From the NCBI RefSeq assembly GCF_028682455.1, contig NZ_JANHLD010000003.1:868001-932000 (forward strand): 64,000 nucleotides of DNA, in the 5' to 3' direction. This DNA comes from Pseudomonas putida (GTDB lineage Bacteria > Pseudomonadota > Gammaproteobacteria > Pseudomonadales > Pseudomonadaceae). The position numbers and the translations under genes were made by a program. The notes beneath the pieces are model-generated. The model searched no databases. It worked only from the letters and a program-made list of their open reading frames with translations, and was not told the origin of the DNA. Below are positions 1-9,015 of the stretch, one piece after another; position 1 is the stretch's first letter; each line of letters begins with the position of its first letter.

Positions 1-564
1 GACGAAGTCGATCAGTACCCCGGTGATCAGCCGGCCGCTCATGCCGCCGATGGCGTTGCCGCCAATGTACAGGCCCATGGCCAGGCCGATGTGTTGCGGG
101 TGGATCTCTTCGCTCAGGTAGGTCATGGCCACTGCGGCCAGCCCGCTGAGCGACAGGCCCAGCAGCGCCCGGGTCAGCAGCACCGCCTGCCAGCTCGGCA
201 TCAGGGCGCTGACAATCGTGCACAGGGCCGCGCAGAACAGTGCCGCCACCATTACCGGCTTGCGCCCGATGCGGTCGGAAATCGGCCCGGTGATCAGCAG
301 CCCGACCGCGAGCATGGCGGTGGACACCGAAAGGATCAGGCTGCTTTGCGCCGCATTGATGGAAAATTCCTTGGACAGCATGGGCATCATCGGCTGCACG
401 CAGTAGAGCAACGCAAAGGTGGCAAAGCCGCCGCAGAACAGCGCCAGTACCGTGCGCAAAAAGGCTGGGGTGCCTTTTTCGATCCAGCTTTCGGTAACCG
501 CGACGCGTGCGTCGATGGGGGTGGGGGGGATGTCGTGGGCGAGTGGAGCAACAGCAGTTTTCAC
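1..564 (-). CDS. MFS transporter, YnfM-like, N-terminal part (cut by window edge)
   Basis: The frame is open from a GTG at 564 to the left edge (188 codons), and the C-terminal part lies outside the window. The product begins with a soluble stretch of about 38 residues, followed by hydrophobic helices. The loop GPISDRIGRKPVM is the MFS motif A between helices 2 and 3, so this is an inner-membrane secondary transporter, probably a drug or metabolite exporter. The GTG start is preceded by GAGG with a 6-base spacing. It diverges from the LysR gene at 684 across a 119-bp spacer, which suggests that LysR controls it. Substrate unknown. Confidence 0.85.
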   Translation of the reverse strand, partial: MKTAVAPLAHDIPPTPIDARVAVTESWIEKGTPAFLRTVLALFCGGFATFALLYCVQPMMPMLSKEFSINAAQSSLILSVSTAMLAVGLLITGPISDRIGRKPVMVAALFCAALCTIVSALMPSWQAVLLTRALLGLSLSGLAAVAMTYLSEEIHPQHIGLAMGLYIGGNAIGGMSGRLITGVLIDFV

Positions 565-683
565 GGGTGACCTCGGGCGTCACAACCTGGCAGGCAGTGA
601 AAAAAGCATATAGCTGGCTAATGATCATTTCCAATATATTGTTCGACCTGTTTAAGAGGTTCTGCGACCTATTGGAGCGCCCC

Positions 684-1589
684 ATGGAACTGCGACACCT
701 GCGCTATTTCATCGCCGTGGCCGAAGAGCTGCATTTTGGCCGTGCTGCCCAGCAACTGGGGATCTCCCAGCCACCCTTGAGCCAACAGATCCAGGCCTTG
801 GAACAGGAACTGGGTGCACGCCTGTTCGAGCGTACCAATCGTCGGGTCGCACTCAGCGAGGCAGGGCGGCTGTTTCTGGAGGAGGCACGCCGGGTGCTGG
901 CGCAGGTCGACAAGGCCGCCGACGTGGCCCGTCGCGCGCAACTGGGCGAGTTGGGCGAGATGAAGATCGGCTTCACCTCCTCGGCGCCGTTCAACTCGAG
1001 CATCTCGGCGGCGATCTATACGTTTCGCCAGCGTTTTCCAGCCGTGCACCTGAACCTGAACGAAATGAGCAGCCAGGCGGTGGCCGACGCCCTGTTGGAC
1101 GAAAGCATCGACGTCGGCCTGATGCGGCCGCTGGCGCTGCCGGAAAACCTGGTCGCCGCGGAGTTGTTGCGCGAGCCGCTGGTCGCGATCATCAACGCCA
1201 CTCACCCGTTGGCCCGCGGCAGCGAAGGCGGGCTGCACATGGCGGCGCTGGCCAATGAGCCGTTCGTGTTCTTTGCGCGCAGCTATGGCAGCGGCCTGTA
1301 CGCGCAGTTGCTGAGCCTGGCCCGGCAGGCAGGCTTCAGCCCGCATTTTGCCCAGGAGGCCAGCGAGGCGATGACCATCATCGGCCTGGTGTCGGCGGGG
1401 TTGGGGGTGTCGGTGCTGCCGGCTTCCTTCCAGCGCATGCGCATGGAGGGCGTGGTCTACCGGACCTTGCTCGACCGTGATGCGATGACAGCGGTATGGG
1501 TGGTGCAACGACGCCAATCGACCTCGGCCATGGCCCGGGCGTTCGTGTCGTTGCTCAGCGGATGCGAAGCGCCCGCGCCCAAGGGCTGA
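684..1589 (+). CDS. LysR-family transcriptional regulator
   Basis: 301 aa. The N-terminal 60 residues are a typical LysR winged helix-turn-helix (MELRHLRYFIAVAEELHFG, then QLGISQPPLSQQI). The rest is a periplasmic-binding-protein-like effector domain starting near GEMKIGFTSSAPF. The overall look is that of the BenM/CatM/AlsR branch. The ATG at 684 is chosen because MELRHLRYF is the family's usual N-terminus; the frame is open further upstream but without LysR-like sequence. Divergent from the MFS gene, it probably autoregulates and controls that transporter. Its 3' end lies 4 bases from the end of the convergent ape operon. Effector unknown. Confidence 0.9.
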   Translation: MELRHLRYFIAVAEELHFGRAAQQLGISQPPLSQQIQALEQELGARLFERTNRRVALSEAGRLFLEEARRVLAQVDKAADVARRAQLGELGEMKIGFTSSAPFNSSISAAIYTFRQRFPAVHLNLNEMSSQAVADALLDESIDVGLMRPLALPENLVAAELLREPLVAIINATHPLARGSEGGLHMAALANEPFVFFARSYGSGLYAQLLSLARQAGFSPHFAQEASEAMTIIGLVSAGLGVSVLPASFQRMRMEGVVYRTLLDRDAMTAVWVVQRRQSTSAMARAFVSLLSGCEAPAPKG

Positions 1590-1593
1590 GGCC

Positions 1594-2820
1594 TCAGCGC
1601 CAGCGACGGAAGATCAGTGAGGTATTGACCCCGCCAAAGGCGAAATTGTTGTTCATCACGTACTCGTTGCTCATCGCTCGCCAGTCGCCGCACAGGTAAT
1701 CCAGCTCGCCGCACTGCGGGTCGATGTTCACCAGGTTGAGGGTGTGTACGTAACGGTCGCTGTTCATCATCTCGATGCTGAACCACGATTCAAGCGCTCC
1801 GCAGGCGCCCAGGGTGTGACCGAGGAAACTCTTTTGCGAGCTGATCGGCATGCGCGGGCCGAACAGGCTGCTGGTGGCCAGGGTTTCGGCGATGTCGCCC
1901 TGCTCGGTGGCGGTGCCATGGCCATTCACATAGCCGATGGCGTCGGGCGCGAGCTGGGCGTCGTCGAGGGCCAGCTCCATGGCGCGGCGCATCGTCACCT
2001 GTTCCGGGCGGGTGGTGTGCTGGCCGTCGGCGTTGGTACCGAAACCGACGATCTCGGCATAAATGTATGCGCCACGGGCCAGGGCATGTTCGAGTTCTTC
2101 CAGTACCAGCATGCCGCCCCCTTCACCGATCACCAGGCCGTCGCGGCCACTGTCGTAGGGGCTGGGCGTGCTCTGCGGGGCGTCATTCTTCAGGCTGGTG
2201 GCGTACAGCGCATCGAACACCATGGCCTCGGTGGGGCACAGCTCTTCGGCGCCACCGGCGAGCATCAGCGGCAGGCGTCCGAACTTGATCGCTTCATAGG
2301 CGTAGCCGATGCCCTGGCTGCCGCTGGTACAGGCACTGGAGGTGGGGATCAGGCGTCCGGTCAAGCCAAAGAAGATGCTGATGTTGGCCGCGGTGGTGTG
2401 CGGCATCATGCGCACGTAGGAGTTGGCGTTCAGGCCTTCGGCGACCGAATTGAGCAGCATGTTGCCGAAGGTTTTCATCTCGTCGGTGCTGCCGGTGGAC
2501 GAGCCACAGGCCACGCCCATGCGACCGTCGCGAATCATCGGGTCGTCCAGCAGGCCGGCATCGCGCAGGGCCTTCTCGGCCGCCGCCACCGCCAGGCGCG
2601 ACACCCGGCCCATGCTGCGCAGCTGTTTGCGGGTCCAGGCGTCGGGTACCACGAAATCATCGACCGGGCCCGCCAGGCGCGTATTGAGCTCCTCGAAGCG
2701 GTCCCACTCGTGCATCCGGCGAATGCCGCTGCGGTGGTTGGAGAAGTGCCCGGCGATGGTCGCCCAGTCGCTGCCCAACGAGGTGATGCCGGCCATGCCG
2801 GTAACCACTACGCGTTTCAT
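1594..2820 (-). CDS. apeR: Aryl polyene beta-ketoacyl-ACP synthase (ApeR-type)
   Basis: 408 aa, FabF-like ketosynthase. The catalytic triad is readable: Cys164 in TSSACTSGSQ, His301 in NGHGTATEQGD, His335 in SFLGHTLGACG. It would catalyse Claisen condensation of malonyl-ACP, probably as one of the chain-building or priming ketosynthases of the type II aryl polyene PKS. The start at 2820 (MKRVVVTG) shares one base with the stop of apeQ (TGATG); a GTG two codons further upstream is less likely. It is the last gene of the operon. The symbol follows the E. coli/Xenorhabdus ape order as I recall it; the division of labour with ApeO is inferred. Confidence 0.88.
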   Translation of the reverse strand: MKRVVVTGMAGITSLGSDWATIAGHFSNHRSGIRRMHEWDRFEELNTRLAGPVDDFVVPDAWTRKQLRSMGRVSRLAVAAAEKALRDAGLLDDPMIRDGRMGVACGSSTGSTDEMKTFGNMLLNSVAEGLNANSYVRMMPHTTAANISIFFGLTGRLIPTSSACTSGSQGIGYAYEAIKFGRLPLMLAGGAEELCPTEAMVFDALYATSLKNDAPQSTPSPYDSGRDGLVIGEGGGMLVLEELEHALARGAYIYAEIVGFGTNADGQHTTRPEQVTMRRAMELALDDAQLAPDAIGYVNGHGTATEQGDIAETLATSSLFGPRMPISSQKSFLGHTLGACGALESWFSIEMMNSDRYVHTLNLVNIDPQCGELDYLCGDWRAMSNEYVMNNNFAFGGVNTSLIFRRWR

Positions 2821-3548
2821 CAGCACAGCCCTCCATTGACGGCCAGTACCTGGCGGGTGATGTACGCAGCCTCTGCAGACATCAGGAAATTCACCGCACC
2901 TGCGACTTCTTCCGGGGTGCCCATGCGTTGGGCGGGGATCATTTTCAACAGTTCATCGACCGGTACATGCTCATCGAGCATGGCCGTGTCGATCAGCCCG
3001 GGCGCCACGCAGTTGACGGTGATCCTGCGCTTGGCCAGCTCAATGGCCAGGGCCTTGGCGGCGCCGATCACACCGGCCTTGGAGGCGCTGTAGTTGACCT
3101 GGCCACGGTTGCCGATCATGCCGGACACCGAGGTGATGCAAACGATGCGGCCTGCGGCACGACGGCGGATCATCGGCATCATCAGCGGGTGCAGCACGTT
3201 GTAGAAACCATCGAGGTTGGTGCGCAGTACCTGGTCCCAGTCGTCTTCGCTAAGCGCCGGGAAGGCGCCGTCACGGGTCAGGCCGGCGTTGCACACCACG
3301 CCGTAGTACGCGCCATGGGTTTCGACATCGTCGCTGAGGATGGCGGCGCAGGCTGCGCGGTCGGCGACGTCGAACTGCAGCACCCGGGCCTGCCGGCCCA
3401 ACGCCCGGACTTCATCGGCAACGACCTCGGCCTCGCTGCGGCCGCTGCGACAATGCAGGACCAGGTCGAAACCGGCGCGCGCCAGGCGCAGGGCGATGGC
3501 CCGGCCAATGCCGCGGCTGGAGCCGGTAACCAGGATGGTGTCAGTCAT
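2820..3548 (-). CDS. apeQ: 3-ketoacyl-ACP reductase (FabG-like, ApeQ)
   Basis: 242 aa short-chain dehydrogenase. The NAD(P) motif TGSSRGIG is at residues 8-15, NAG at 87-89, and the catalytic set is Asn111, Ser140/142, Tyr153 and Lys157 (YSASK). It reduces the beta-keto group after each condensation in the polyene PKS cycle. It overlaps the end of apeP by 8 bases and the start of apeR by 1 base, so it is probably translationally coupled to both. Length and motifs are normal for FabG; housekeeping FabG would sit in the fab cluster instead. Confidence 0.9.
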   Translation of the reverse strand: MTDTILVTGSSRGIGRAIALRLARAGFDLVLHCRSGRSEAEVVADEVRALGRQARVLQFDVADRAACAAILSDDVETHGAYYGVVCNAGLTRDGAFPALSEDDWDQVLRTNLDGFYNVLHPLMMPMIRRRAAGRIVCITSVSGMIGNRGQVNYSASKAGVIGAAKALAIELAKRRITVNCVAPGLIDTAMLDEHVPVDELLKMIPAQRMGTPEEVAGAVNFLMSAEAAYITRQVLAVNGGLC

Positions 3549-4011
3549 GGGTGGACTCCTGCGGGCCTGGTTCGGCCAGGTAGCTGGCCGCCTGCGGCGG
3601 GCTGAATACGTTCAATCGGGCCGAGGCATGAATACCAGGGCCGTGCAGATGACATTCGAACACACCCATGCCGTTCTCGTCTTCGAGCGAGCGTTGGGCA
3701 TGGATACGCAGCGCGGTGCCGGCGGGAAAGCTCTCGACATTGCATTCGAACTTGCGGGTGCCAAGCAGAAAGCCCAGTCCTGCAGGTTTGCCCTTGGCGC
3801 GGGCGCGGCAACCGGCGAAGGCGGCAACGCTCTGGGCCATCAGCTCGATGCCGACCCAGGCGGGCAGGCTGCCGTCGGCACGGTTGAACAGCCCGTCGGG
3901 GCGTACCGTCAGGTGGGTGTGCACCTGCTCCTCGTCGAAGGTATCGACCGCATCGATCAGGATCATGTCGCCGGCATGGGGCAGTAGTTCGGCCAGGGGC
4001 CAGGTGATCAT
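3541..4011 (-). CDS. apeP: Hotdog-fold 3-hydroxyacyl-ACP dehydratase (ApeP)
   Basis: 156 aa, FabZ/FabA-like hotdog protein. The N-terminal LLPHAGDMILID carries the candidate catalytic His12, followed by the usual hotdog helix GIELMAQSVAAFAG. It should dehydrate 3-hydroxyacyl-ACP intermediates to the conjugated trans double bonds of the polyene. In studied ape systems ApeP partners a second hotdog protein, ApeI; here the ApeI equivalent is fused to the ligase at 12195-13874. The ATG at 4011 overlaps the apeO stop in the ATGA arrangement, which fixes the start although the frame stays open upstream. Confidence 0.85.
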   Translation of the reverse strand: MITWPLAELLPHAGDMILIDAVDTFDEEQVHTHLTVRPDGLFNRADGSLPAWVGIELMAQSVAAFAGCRARAKGKPAGLGFLLGTRKFECNVESFPAGTALRIHAQRSLEDENGMGVFECHLHGPGIHASARLNVFSPPQAASYLAEPGPQESTHD

Positions 4012-5207
4012 GACGCGTCTCCGAGAATCAGGCTGACATTGTTGCCGCCGAAGGCGAACGAGTTGCTCATCAGTCGCCGTGGCCCTGCCGCTGGTAGGCG
4101 CTGGCGGGTATCGACCAGGTTCAGGGCCGGCAGTTGCGGGTCGATGGCGCCATCCCAGACGTGAGGCACCAGGCGCCCGTCGGGGTTGTGCGCCGACAGG
4201 CTCAACCAGCAGAACGCCGCTTCCAGTGCGCCGGCTGCACCCAGGGTATGGCCGGTCATGGGTTTGCTTGAAGAACAGGCCAGCTGGCTGCCGAACAGCG
4301 CATGCACCGCCTGGCTCTCCATGGCGTCGTTGTGCGCGGTGGCGGTGCCGTGCAGGTTCAGGTAGTCGATCTGGGCGGGCTGCAGGCCTGCATTGTCCAG
4401 CGCCTTGGCCATGGCCTGCAAGGCGCCCTTGCCCTGCGGGTCGGGCGCCGAGATATGGTGCGCATCGGAGCTGGCGCCGGCGCCTAGCAAGGCGACAGTG
4501 GGGCCTTCGCGGTTCGCCTCGCGGGTCATCAGGAACACGACGGCCGCTTCGCCAATGGTGATGCCGTTGCGGTTGACCGAAAACGGGTTGCAGCGTTTTG
4601 CGCTGACCGCCTCGAGTGCACTGAAACCGTTGAGGGTGAGCTTGCACAGGCTGTCGACACCGCCGCAGATCACTGCATCGCACATGCCCAGGTCGAGCAG
4701 GCGGCGGGCGCTCATCAGCGCGCGGGCACTGGAGGTGCATGCGGTCGAGATGACATAGGCCGGGCCGTTCAGCTGCAGCCAGTCGGCGAGGAAGCTGGCG
4801 GGCGCACTGAGTTCCTGTTCGGCGTAGTCATAGCCGGGCGGAAACTGCTGCTCGCGCAGGTAATGGGCAATGCCTTCGCCCGCCTCGGCAATGCCTGAGG
4901 TGCTGGTGCCCAGAACGATCGCGACCCGATCCCGGCCATGACGGGCAATGGCGTGTTCAAGCTGTGGGGCAATCTGCAGGCAGGCCTCGTACAGTAGTTG
5001 GTTGTTGCGGCTGTGCCGTGGTTGCAATTCGGCCGGCAAGGGCAGCAGGGCACCGCGTACAGCCGCAACCGGGACGCGGCGCTGCGGCACCCAGCCGTCT
5101 TCTTCGCGCACGCCGGTGCAATCGCCGGCGAACAGGTGGCGGGCGACGTCGGCCTGATCGCGCCCAAGGGCACAGACCAGGCCCAGGGCATTGAGAAAAG
5201 CACTCAT
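4008..5207 (-). CDS. apeO: Beta-ketoacyl-ACP synthase (ApeO-type, KS of the KS-CLF pair)
   Basis: 399 aa, FabF-like. Active-site residues are Cys157 (ISTACTSSA), His286 (NLHGTATAHND) and His320 (PMTGHTLGAAG). In the characterised aryl polyene PKS the ApeO ketosynthase pairs with the ApeC chain-length factor, and an apeC-like gene heads this operon. The start at 5207 overlaps the apeN stop (ATGA) and the stop overlaps the apeP start (ATGA). Two ketosynthases plus a CLF-like protein in one operon are characteristic of these clusters. Confidence 0.88.
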   Translation of the reverse strand: MSAFLNALGLVCALGRDQADVARHLFAGDCTGVREEDGWVPQRRVPVAAVRGALLPLPAELQPRHSRNNQLLYEACLQIAPQLEHAIARHGRDRVAIVLGTSTSGIAEAGEGIAHYLREQQFPPGYDYAEQELSAPASFLADWLQLNGPAYVISTACTSSARALMSARRLLDLGMCDAVICGGVDSLCKLTLNGFSALEAVSAKRCNPFSVNRNGITIGEAAVVFLMTREANREGPTVALLGAGASSDAHHISAPDPQGKGALQAMAKALDNAGLQPAQIDYLNLHGTATAHNDAMESQAVHALFGSQLACSSSKPMTGHTLGAAGALEAAFCWLSLSAHNPDGRLVPHVWDGAIDPQLPALNLVDTRQRLPAAGPRRLMSNSFAFGGNNVSLILGDAS

Positions 5208-5689
5208 GGCGGGGTCTCGCTGGGCAGTGGGCCGACTAGATAACGCAGGCCCTGCGCAAGGTTCAAGGTGAAGTCGTCGGCGTGCCGGTAGTCGACCCGC
5301 CAGCGTTCGCCCAGCCAGCGCTGCTGGCCGTGCTGGCGTGCTTCAGGATAACGCTGTTGCAGCTGCGCGTCGGGGGTCAGGGCAAACAGCAGGGCCGCAA
5401 ACAGTTCCCGCGCCGCCGGGTTGGGCGGTAACAGGCCGTCAGCCTGCCACTGGCCATCGTCGAGCAATTGCCGCGCCTGGGGAATACCCAGCAAATCGAG
5501 CATCGACCAACGCAGGCTGCTGCCCTCTTGCTGGATCACCAGCAACCAGTCCTGGCGTTGCCCGGCCTGCTCGCGCTGGATGTGCAACTGCATCGGCAGC
5601 GGCAGTGCGGGTAGCTGTTCGGGCAGCGGTGGCTGGCTGGTGCAGGCGCCGAGCAGGACCAAGGCCAATGCCAGCAGCAGGCGTGTCAT
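5204..5689 (-). CDS. apeN: DUF3261-type lipoprotein of the aryl polyene cluster (ApeN)
   Basis: 161 aa. A short signal peptide ends in a lipobox, LLGAC, with Cys16 as the lipidation site, so the product is a lipoprotein, probably in the outer membrane. The remainder (LHIQREQAGQRQDWLLVIQ and onward) resembles the DUF3261 proteins that lie next to the MMPL gene in ape clusters. Role unproven; the context suggests help in receiving or anchoring the aryl polyene lipid. The ATG at 5689 overlaps the apeM stop (ATGA). Confidence 0.8.
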   Translation of the reverse strand: MTRLLLALALVLLGACTSQPPLPEQLPALPLPMQLHIQREQAGQRQDWLLVIQQEGSSLRWSMLDLLGIPQARQLLDDGQWQADGLLPPNPAARELFAALLFALTPDAQLQQRYPEARQHGQQRWLGERWRVDYRHADDFTLNLAQGLRYLVGPLPSETPP

Positions 5690-8022
5690 GGATGCTCCTT
5701 GTGGCGGGTGGCGGCCCAGGGCGCCAGGAGGAAGCTGAACACCAGCCCCAGGCTCACGGCCAGGCCAAAATTGCTCACTGCCGGCGTACGGGACACCGCC
5801 AGCAGGCCGAACGACAGCCACGTGGTGGTAGCGGCCAGCAAGGTCCCCAGCAGGCTGACCGCAGCGCCGCCAATCTGTTCGTGCATGAGGATGGCGTAGT
5901 CGACGCTGATGGCGGTGACCAGCAACAGCCCGAACAAGCTGAACAGGGTCAGCGGCTGGCCCAGCCAGCCGAGGCTGGCCAGGCTGCACAAGGCTGCCAG
6001 CAAGGGCAGGGCCACGATACGCAGGGCGCCACCCATGCCGAACGGAACAATCAGCAGCACCACGATCAATGCACAGGACAACAACTTGAGCTCGGCGGCG
6101 CTGATCTGCGTGGCGGCGAATACCCGGTTCAACTCGCCGAGGCGATCCACCAGTTGGACGCCTGCCAGGTCATTGGCCTGCAGTTGCAGCAAGGCCGGGT
6201 CACTCAGCCCCTGCAAGCTGACGATGGCTGCAACCCCCTGGTCGTCGGTGCCCAGCCACAAGGTGCGCCAGGGCTCGCTCAGCGGGCCGCCGAGGGCGTG
6301 GTCGATGTCCAGGGGGGGCAGTGCCTGCAGCTGACTCAACTCGGCCTGCAGCGCGCCTTGTGGCACGCCCAGGGCCAGCAGCGGCTGCCAATGCTCGGGC
6401 AGCTTGCCCAGCGCATCGCGCAATTGCTGTTGTTCGGCGGTGCTGGCGACCAGTTGGTCAAGCGCCAGGTAGCCCTTGAGCTTGTCGGTTTCGACCAACT
6501 CGTCGAGACGTTCGCCCAGGGCATGCAGGCGATCGAGCAATTCGCCCTGGTCGGCGCCTCGCACCAGGTAGAACTGGCTGGTGGGCTGGTAGCCGGTAAT
6601 GCGCGCTACGGCGCGGGCTTCATCGAGCAGTTGCGGCGAGCCGTCGACCCACTGGCGGATATCGTTACGACTGTCCAGCTGCCACAGGCCGGCGGCGCAA
6701 AACAGGAGCATCAGGCCGAGCAGGGCCGGGCTGGGCACCTTGGCCAGCAGCCGGCTGCGCAGGTCCATCAGCCACTGCGCAACCTGCAGCGGCCACTGCG
6801 CCGGTTGCAGGTTCATGCCCTTGAGCAGCGCCGGCAGCAGGCACACCGCACTGAGGTAGGCGCCGAGCAGGCCGGCGGCGGAGAATACGGCGATCTGGGT
6901 CAGCGCGGCAAAGGGGGTGAAGGCCAGCGCCAGGTAGCCGATGCAACTGGTAACCAGGCTCAGGCTCAGCCCCGACAGGGTCAGGCGCAGGGCTGGCCAG
7001 GCCTGCCAGGGTCGCAGGCTCCAGCTTTTCGACAGGTAGTGCAGCGGATAGTCCACCGCCACGCCGATCAGGCTGGAACCCAGTACCAGGGTGATCACAT
7101 GCATTTGGCCGAACAGAGCAACACAGGCCACCGCGCCGAACAGCATGCCGACCATCACCGGCACCAGTGCCAGCAGCACGCGCAGGCGCCGGAATGCCAG
7201 CAGCAACAGCAGCACGATGCCGACCGTAGCGCCGCCACCGACCCAGGTGATTTCCTGGCTGGCCTGGCGCTGGCCGTTGGCGGCGTACAACAGGCCGCTT
7301 GCAGCCAGCAACGTGGCGCCTTGTGCGTGGGCTTGCCGGCGGCTGCTGTCGAGCAAGGCAGCCACTTGCATCGGCAGGTGCACATCGAAGGCATTTCCCT
7401 GGGTGTGGGCCCGCAGCAACACCCAGGTCTGGCCGTCGGCCTCGGCCAGCAGGGCACCGCTGGCGGTGTCCAGTTGCACGGCAGCAGGGCGTGGCTGGCT
7501 ACGCTGGATGCGTGCGGTCAGGCCCAGCCAGTCGTCCTGGCTGGGCACCAGGCTCATGCCGGCAAACGGGTCGTAGAGGCTTTGCACGCGCTCTTCGAGA
7601 AAACCCTGTGGGTCGTCGATAAGGGCCTGGCGGTCGTCGCGCGACAGCATCGCCAGGCGGCCTTGCAGCAGTTGTGCCCGTACTGCCTGCAGGTCGGCCT
7701 GCACGTTCCATTGCACCTTGGTGAACACGCCGCTGGCCTGCCACTGCTCACCCAGGTGCCTGGCAACGGCAATGGCCTGGTCGCGTTGCGGGTGCCCCAC
7801 CAGCACCAGCATCTCGCGGTTCAGCGGCGCCTGCATGCGTTGTTCCGCGCGTTTTACCAGTGGGTCCTGGGCGGCGCCGGGTACCAGGGTCATCAGGTCG
7901 GCATTGAGGGGCGCGCCGCGATGCCACTGCCAGCCGGCCAGGGCCAGGACCGCTACCAGCAGCACCAGGAACAGTCGTGGCAACACGCGCTCACTTGGCA
8001 AAGTCGCGGCGCTCCGTGTCAC
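5686..8022 (-). CDS. apeM: MMPL/RND-family exporter (ApeM)
   Basis: About 770 aa with the RND-like layout of two repeats, each one membrane helix, a large periplasmic domain and five further helices. Examples are LFLVLLVAVLALAGWQ at the start and VALVPVMVGMLFGAVACVALF in the middle. It resembles MMPL proteins that move lipids across the inner membrane, and would export the aryl polyene lipid with ApeL and ApeN. The start is uncertain: GTG 8022 (used here), TTG 8001 with an upstream GGAG, or GTG 7986. All but the last overlap the end of apeL. Confidence 0.85.
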   Translation of the reverse strand: MTRSAATLPSERVLPRLFLVLLVAVLALAGWQWHRGAPLNADLMTLVPGAAQDPLVKRAEQRMQAPLNREMLVLVGHPQRDQAIAVARHLGEQWQASGVFTKVQWNVQADLQAVRAQLLQGRLAMLSRDDRQALIDDPQGFLEERVQSLYDPFAGMSLVPSQDDWLGLTARIQRSQPRPAAVQLDTASGALLAEADGQTWVLLRAHTQGNAFDVHLPMQVAALLDSSRRQAHAQGATLLAASGLLYAANGQRQASQEITWVGGGATVGIVLLLLLAFRRLRVLLALVPVMVGMLFGAVACVALFGQMHVITLVLGSSLIGVAVDYPLHYLSKSWSLRPWQAWPALRLTLSGLSLSLVTSCIGYLALAFTPFAALTQIAVFSAAGLLGAYLSAVCLLPALLKGMNLQPAQWPLQVAQWLMDLRSRLLAKVPSPALLGLMLLFCAAGLWQLDSRNDIRQWVDGSPQLLDEARAVARITGYQPTSQFYLVRGADQGELLDRLHALGERLDELVETDKLKGYLALDQLVASTAEQQQLRDALGKLPEHWQPLLALGVPQGALQAELSQLQALPPLDIDHALGGPLSEPWRTLWLGTDDQGVAAIVSLQGLSDPALLQLQANDLAGVQLVDRLGELNRVFAATQISAAELKLLSCALIVVLLIVPFGMGGALRIVALPLLAALCSLASLGWLGQPLTLFSLFGLLLVTAISVDYAILMHEQIGGAAVSLLGTLLAATTTWLSFGLLAVSRTPAVSNFGLAVSLGLVFSFLLAPWAATRHKEHP

Positions 8023-8593
8023 TCAGTGCATTGGCGCTGCTGCTCGCGGGCATGCGCAACACCGTGCTGTCGCCCTGGGTTTCGAGCATCTGGATGCGCT
8101 CCACAAATTGGCCGCCGTCGATGTCGATCTGCTTGAACACTTGCTTGAGCAGCATCGAGCGGGGTGTCAGGCGCAGTTGCCAGTGCTGCGCATCGCCTTG
8201 CAGGCTGAGCTCGAAGTCGCGCTGCAGGCCGCTGCTGTCACCTTGCAGCACGGCGAAGAACAACCGGTTCTGCTCGGCCCCGGCGCTCTTGTTCGGCAGC
8301 GTCTGCCAGCCATCCGGATCACGGCGCGAGATGCCCTGGGCGTCGAGGCGGTAGTCCTGCTTGAGGGGCGCTTGCAGCAGCCAGAGCAAACCGTGATCGC
8401 GGGCCAGGACGAACTGACCCTTGCTCACCAGGGGCTGGGGCAGGGCGCGCAGGTGTTTTTCCTGGATGAACGGGCCCTTGACCACTGCCGGCTCACCGAG
8501 CTGCTTGCTCAGCTCATCCAGGCCAAACGCCTGGGCCAGGCCGGCGGCGAGCATTAGAGTGGCGCACAGCAGGCTGCGCAGCAGGGCTTTCAT
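7991..8593 (-). CDS. apeL: LolA-like outer-membrane lipoprotein carrier (ApeL)
   Basis: 200 aa. A Sec signal peptide (MKALLRSLLCATLMLAAGLAQA) is followed by a LolA-like domain with the run FIQEKHLRALPQPLVSKGQF. It should be a periplasmic chaperone carrying a hydrophobic cargo; in this cluster the cargo is presumably the aryl polyene lipid rather than lipoproteins. The start at 8593 overlaps the thioesterase stop (ATGA). The genuine cell-wide LolA is normally encoded elsewhere (near ftsK). Confidence 0.85.
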   Translation of the reverse strand: MKALLRSLLCATLMLAAGLAQAFGLDELSKQLGEPAVVKGPFIQEKHLRALPQPLVSKGQFVLARDHGLLWLLQAPLKQDYRLDAQGISRRDPDGWQTLPNKSAGAEQNRLFFAVLQGDSSGLQRDFELSLQGDAQHWQLRLTPRSMLLKQVFKQIDIDGGQFVERIQMLETQGDSTVLRMPASSSANALSDTERRDFAK

Positions 8594-9015
8594 GCGAGCA
8601 CCCTGGCCACGGCATCGAGCATGGCCTGGGGCGAGGCCAGCTGCATCTCGCCGCTGGCGATGTCTACCGCCACCTGGACCGAGCTGGCGCGGGTCATGCG
8701 CTCGCCGGTGACGACGTCGCTGATCAGGTAGTTGATCTTCAGGCGGCTCTCCCATTCCACCAGGCTTGCGCGCACGTTAAGGCGCTGGCCGAACACGGCC
8801 CCGCGCACGTAGCGCAGTTGCAGGTCGATCACTGGCCACATATAGCCCGAGTCGCGCATCTGCAGGTAGTTGTGGTCGAGCCGGTCGAGCAGCGCACAAC
8901 GCGCCACCTCGAGGTATTTGACGTAGTGGCCATGCCAGACCACCTGCATGCTGTCGACATCAAAAAACGGCACCTGCACTTCGGTGTCGACGTGCAGCAC
9001 TCCCTTACTGCGCAT
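8590..9015 (-). CDS. apeK: Acyl-CoA/acyl-ACP thioesterase, 4-hydroxybenzoyl-CoA thioesterase type (ApeK)
   Basis: 141 aa hotdog thioesterase. FFDVDSMQVVWHGHYVKYLE is the usual signature, with the catalytic Asp in the FDVDSMQVV segment and HGHYVKY next to it. It would release acyl chains from ACP or edit stalled intermediates. The ATG at 9015 is chosen over an in-frame ATG eight codons upstream because it has GGAGG 4 bases before it. The first 11 bases overlap the ammonia-lyase 3' end. Confidence 0.85.
   Translation of the reverse strand: MRSKGVLHVDTEVQVPFFDVDSMQVVWHGHYVKYLEVARCALLDRLDHNYLQMRDSGYMWPVIDLQLRYVRGAVFGQRLNVRASLVEWESRLKINYLISDVVTGERMTRASSVQVAVDIASGEMQLASPQAMLDAVARVLA

Noticed and set aside
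3541..4740. Long version (399 codons) of the dehydratase frame
   Set aside because: The upstream two-thirds is out-of-frame apeO; the ATGA overlap at 4008-4011 and hotdog N-terminus mark the true start.
5338..8136. 932-codon open frame on the plus strand opposite apeM
   Set aside because: Antisense to a conserved MMPL exporter, Gln-rich low-complexity translation, no ribosome-binding site or domain.
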